From NCBI GenBank assembly GCA_028290545.1, contig JAQGJP010000011.1:1-64000 (forward strand): a DNA stretch of 64,000 nucleotides, given 5' to 3'. Positions 63,524-64,000 of this stretch are shown in pieces. Within the stretch, counting starts at the first letter, position 1; every line of letters starts with the position of its first letter. This DNA is from Rhizobium sp. GTDB taxonomy: Bacteria; Pseudomonadota; Alphaproteobacteria; Rhizobiales; Rhizobiaceae. Below the pieces are notes generated by a model. The model was not told the origin of the DNA and made no database searches. It saw nothing but the letters and a program-made list of their open reading frames with translations. Position numbers and translations under genes: made by a program.

Positions 63524-64000
63524 ATGAGTAAGATCAAGGTTGCGAACCCGGTTGCCGATCTCGACGGCGACGAGATGACCCGTATCATCTGGCAGCTGAT
63601 CAAAGACAAGCTGATATTCCCTTATCTCGATCTTGAAATCGACTATTACGATCTTTCGGTTGAAAACCGCGATGCAACCGCCGACAAAGTGACCGTCGAT
63701 GCGGCCAATGCCATCAAGAAATACGGCGTCGGCATCAAATGCGCGACGATCACCCCGGACGAAGGCCGCGTCGAGGAATTCAACCTCAAGGAAATGTGGA
63801 AGAGCCCCAACGGCACGATCCGCAACATCCTCGGCGGCGTGATCTTCCGCGAGCCGATCATCTGCAAGAACGTGCCGCGGCTGGTTCCCGGCTGGACCAA
63901 GCCGATCGTCGTCGGCCGCCATGCCTTCGGCGACCAGTACAAGGCGACCGATTTCAAGATGCCCGGCAAGGGCAAGCTGACGATGAAATTCGAAGGCGAG
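63524..64000 (+). CDS. icd: NADP-dependent isocitrate dehydrogenase (5' part)
   Basis: The first 159 codons of a TCA-cycle enzyme. [19 protein letters not shown] (near the N-terminus), [36 protein letters not shown] and [17 protein letters not shown] carry the substrate- and cofactor-binding segments of the dimeric NADP-type enzyme. AGAGGT lies eight bases before the ATG. The gene continues past the window edge. Confidence 0.96.
   Translation, partial: MSKIKVANPVADLDGDEMTRIIWQLIKDKLIFPYLDLEIDYYDLSVENRDATADKVTVDAANAIKKYGVGIKCATITPDEGRVEEFNLKEMWKSPNGTIRNILGGVIFREPIICKNVPRLVPGWTKPIVVGRHAFGDQYKATDFKMPGKGKLTMKFEGE

Overview
The window comes from an alphaproteobacterium of the Rhizobiaceae (Rhizobium/Agrobacterium type). 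This rests on the chromosomal gene set: rplM-rpsI with a DUF982 gene, speB and argC nearby; cckA, recA, alaS and icd in one neighbourhood; a LuxI/LuxR pair; and a rhizobial-type exopolysaccharide cluster. No rRNA gene, IS element or CRISPR array was seen.

Positions 1 to about 23,110 are the right-hand part of a prophage with HK97-like head genes. Reading leftward on the minus strand are the early genes (an HTH replication-type protein, three DNA methyltransferase-like genes, a DUF2303 gene, a GcrA-family regulator), a NusG-like factor, and then the late genes (HNH nuclease, terS, terL, portal, S49 protease, major capsid protein, leaving the window at base 1). The immunity region (15.4-17.4 kb) has a Cro-like gene and a CI/LexA-like repressor in divergent orientation. 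Two early promoters, one facing left and one facing right, share one layout: a near-palindromic operator fills the 17-bp spacer between -35 and -10. A rightward operon of small genes (17.6-22.1 kb) ends in an HTH protein and a tyrosine integrase. The integrase stops next to a truncated tRNA-Pro(GGG), which marks the attachment site. Tail and lysis genes must lie left of the window.

Positions 23.2-32.8 kb hold an exopolysaccharide locus: two GT4 glycosyltransferases, a Wzy/ligase-like membrane protein, an initiating sugar-phosphate transferase and a Wza-like lipoprotein on the minus strand. A divergent Wzz/BY-kinase-like protein, whose kinase motifs are degenerate, and a FemAB/CelD-type acyltransferase complete it.

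Positions 32.9-49 kb are housekeeping and signalling genes: ctaA, a luxR-luxI group followed by a small Cys-rich ORF and a periplasmic protein gene, argC, an LTA-synthase-like sulfatase protein, speB, DUF982, rplM-rpsI, an EamA transporter, a sugar kinase with a TIM-barrel isomerase, and a FliO-domain protein. Positions 48.8-64 kb hold cckA, DUF924, psuG with its kinase, recA (with a LexA box), alaS, GGDEF and EAL proteins, murI, an RNA methyltransferase, two tandem periplasmic paralogues and the start of icd.

The most interesting material is in the prophage: the methylation-plus-GcrA gene set, a ten-G tract that breaks one methyltransferase, the twin operator-promoters with apparently leaderless switch genes, a signal-peptide-like extension on the capsid protein, and the half tRNA at the attachment site.
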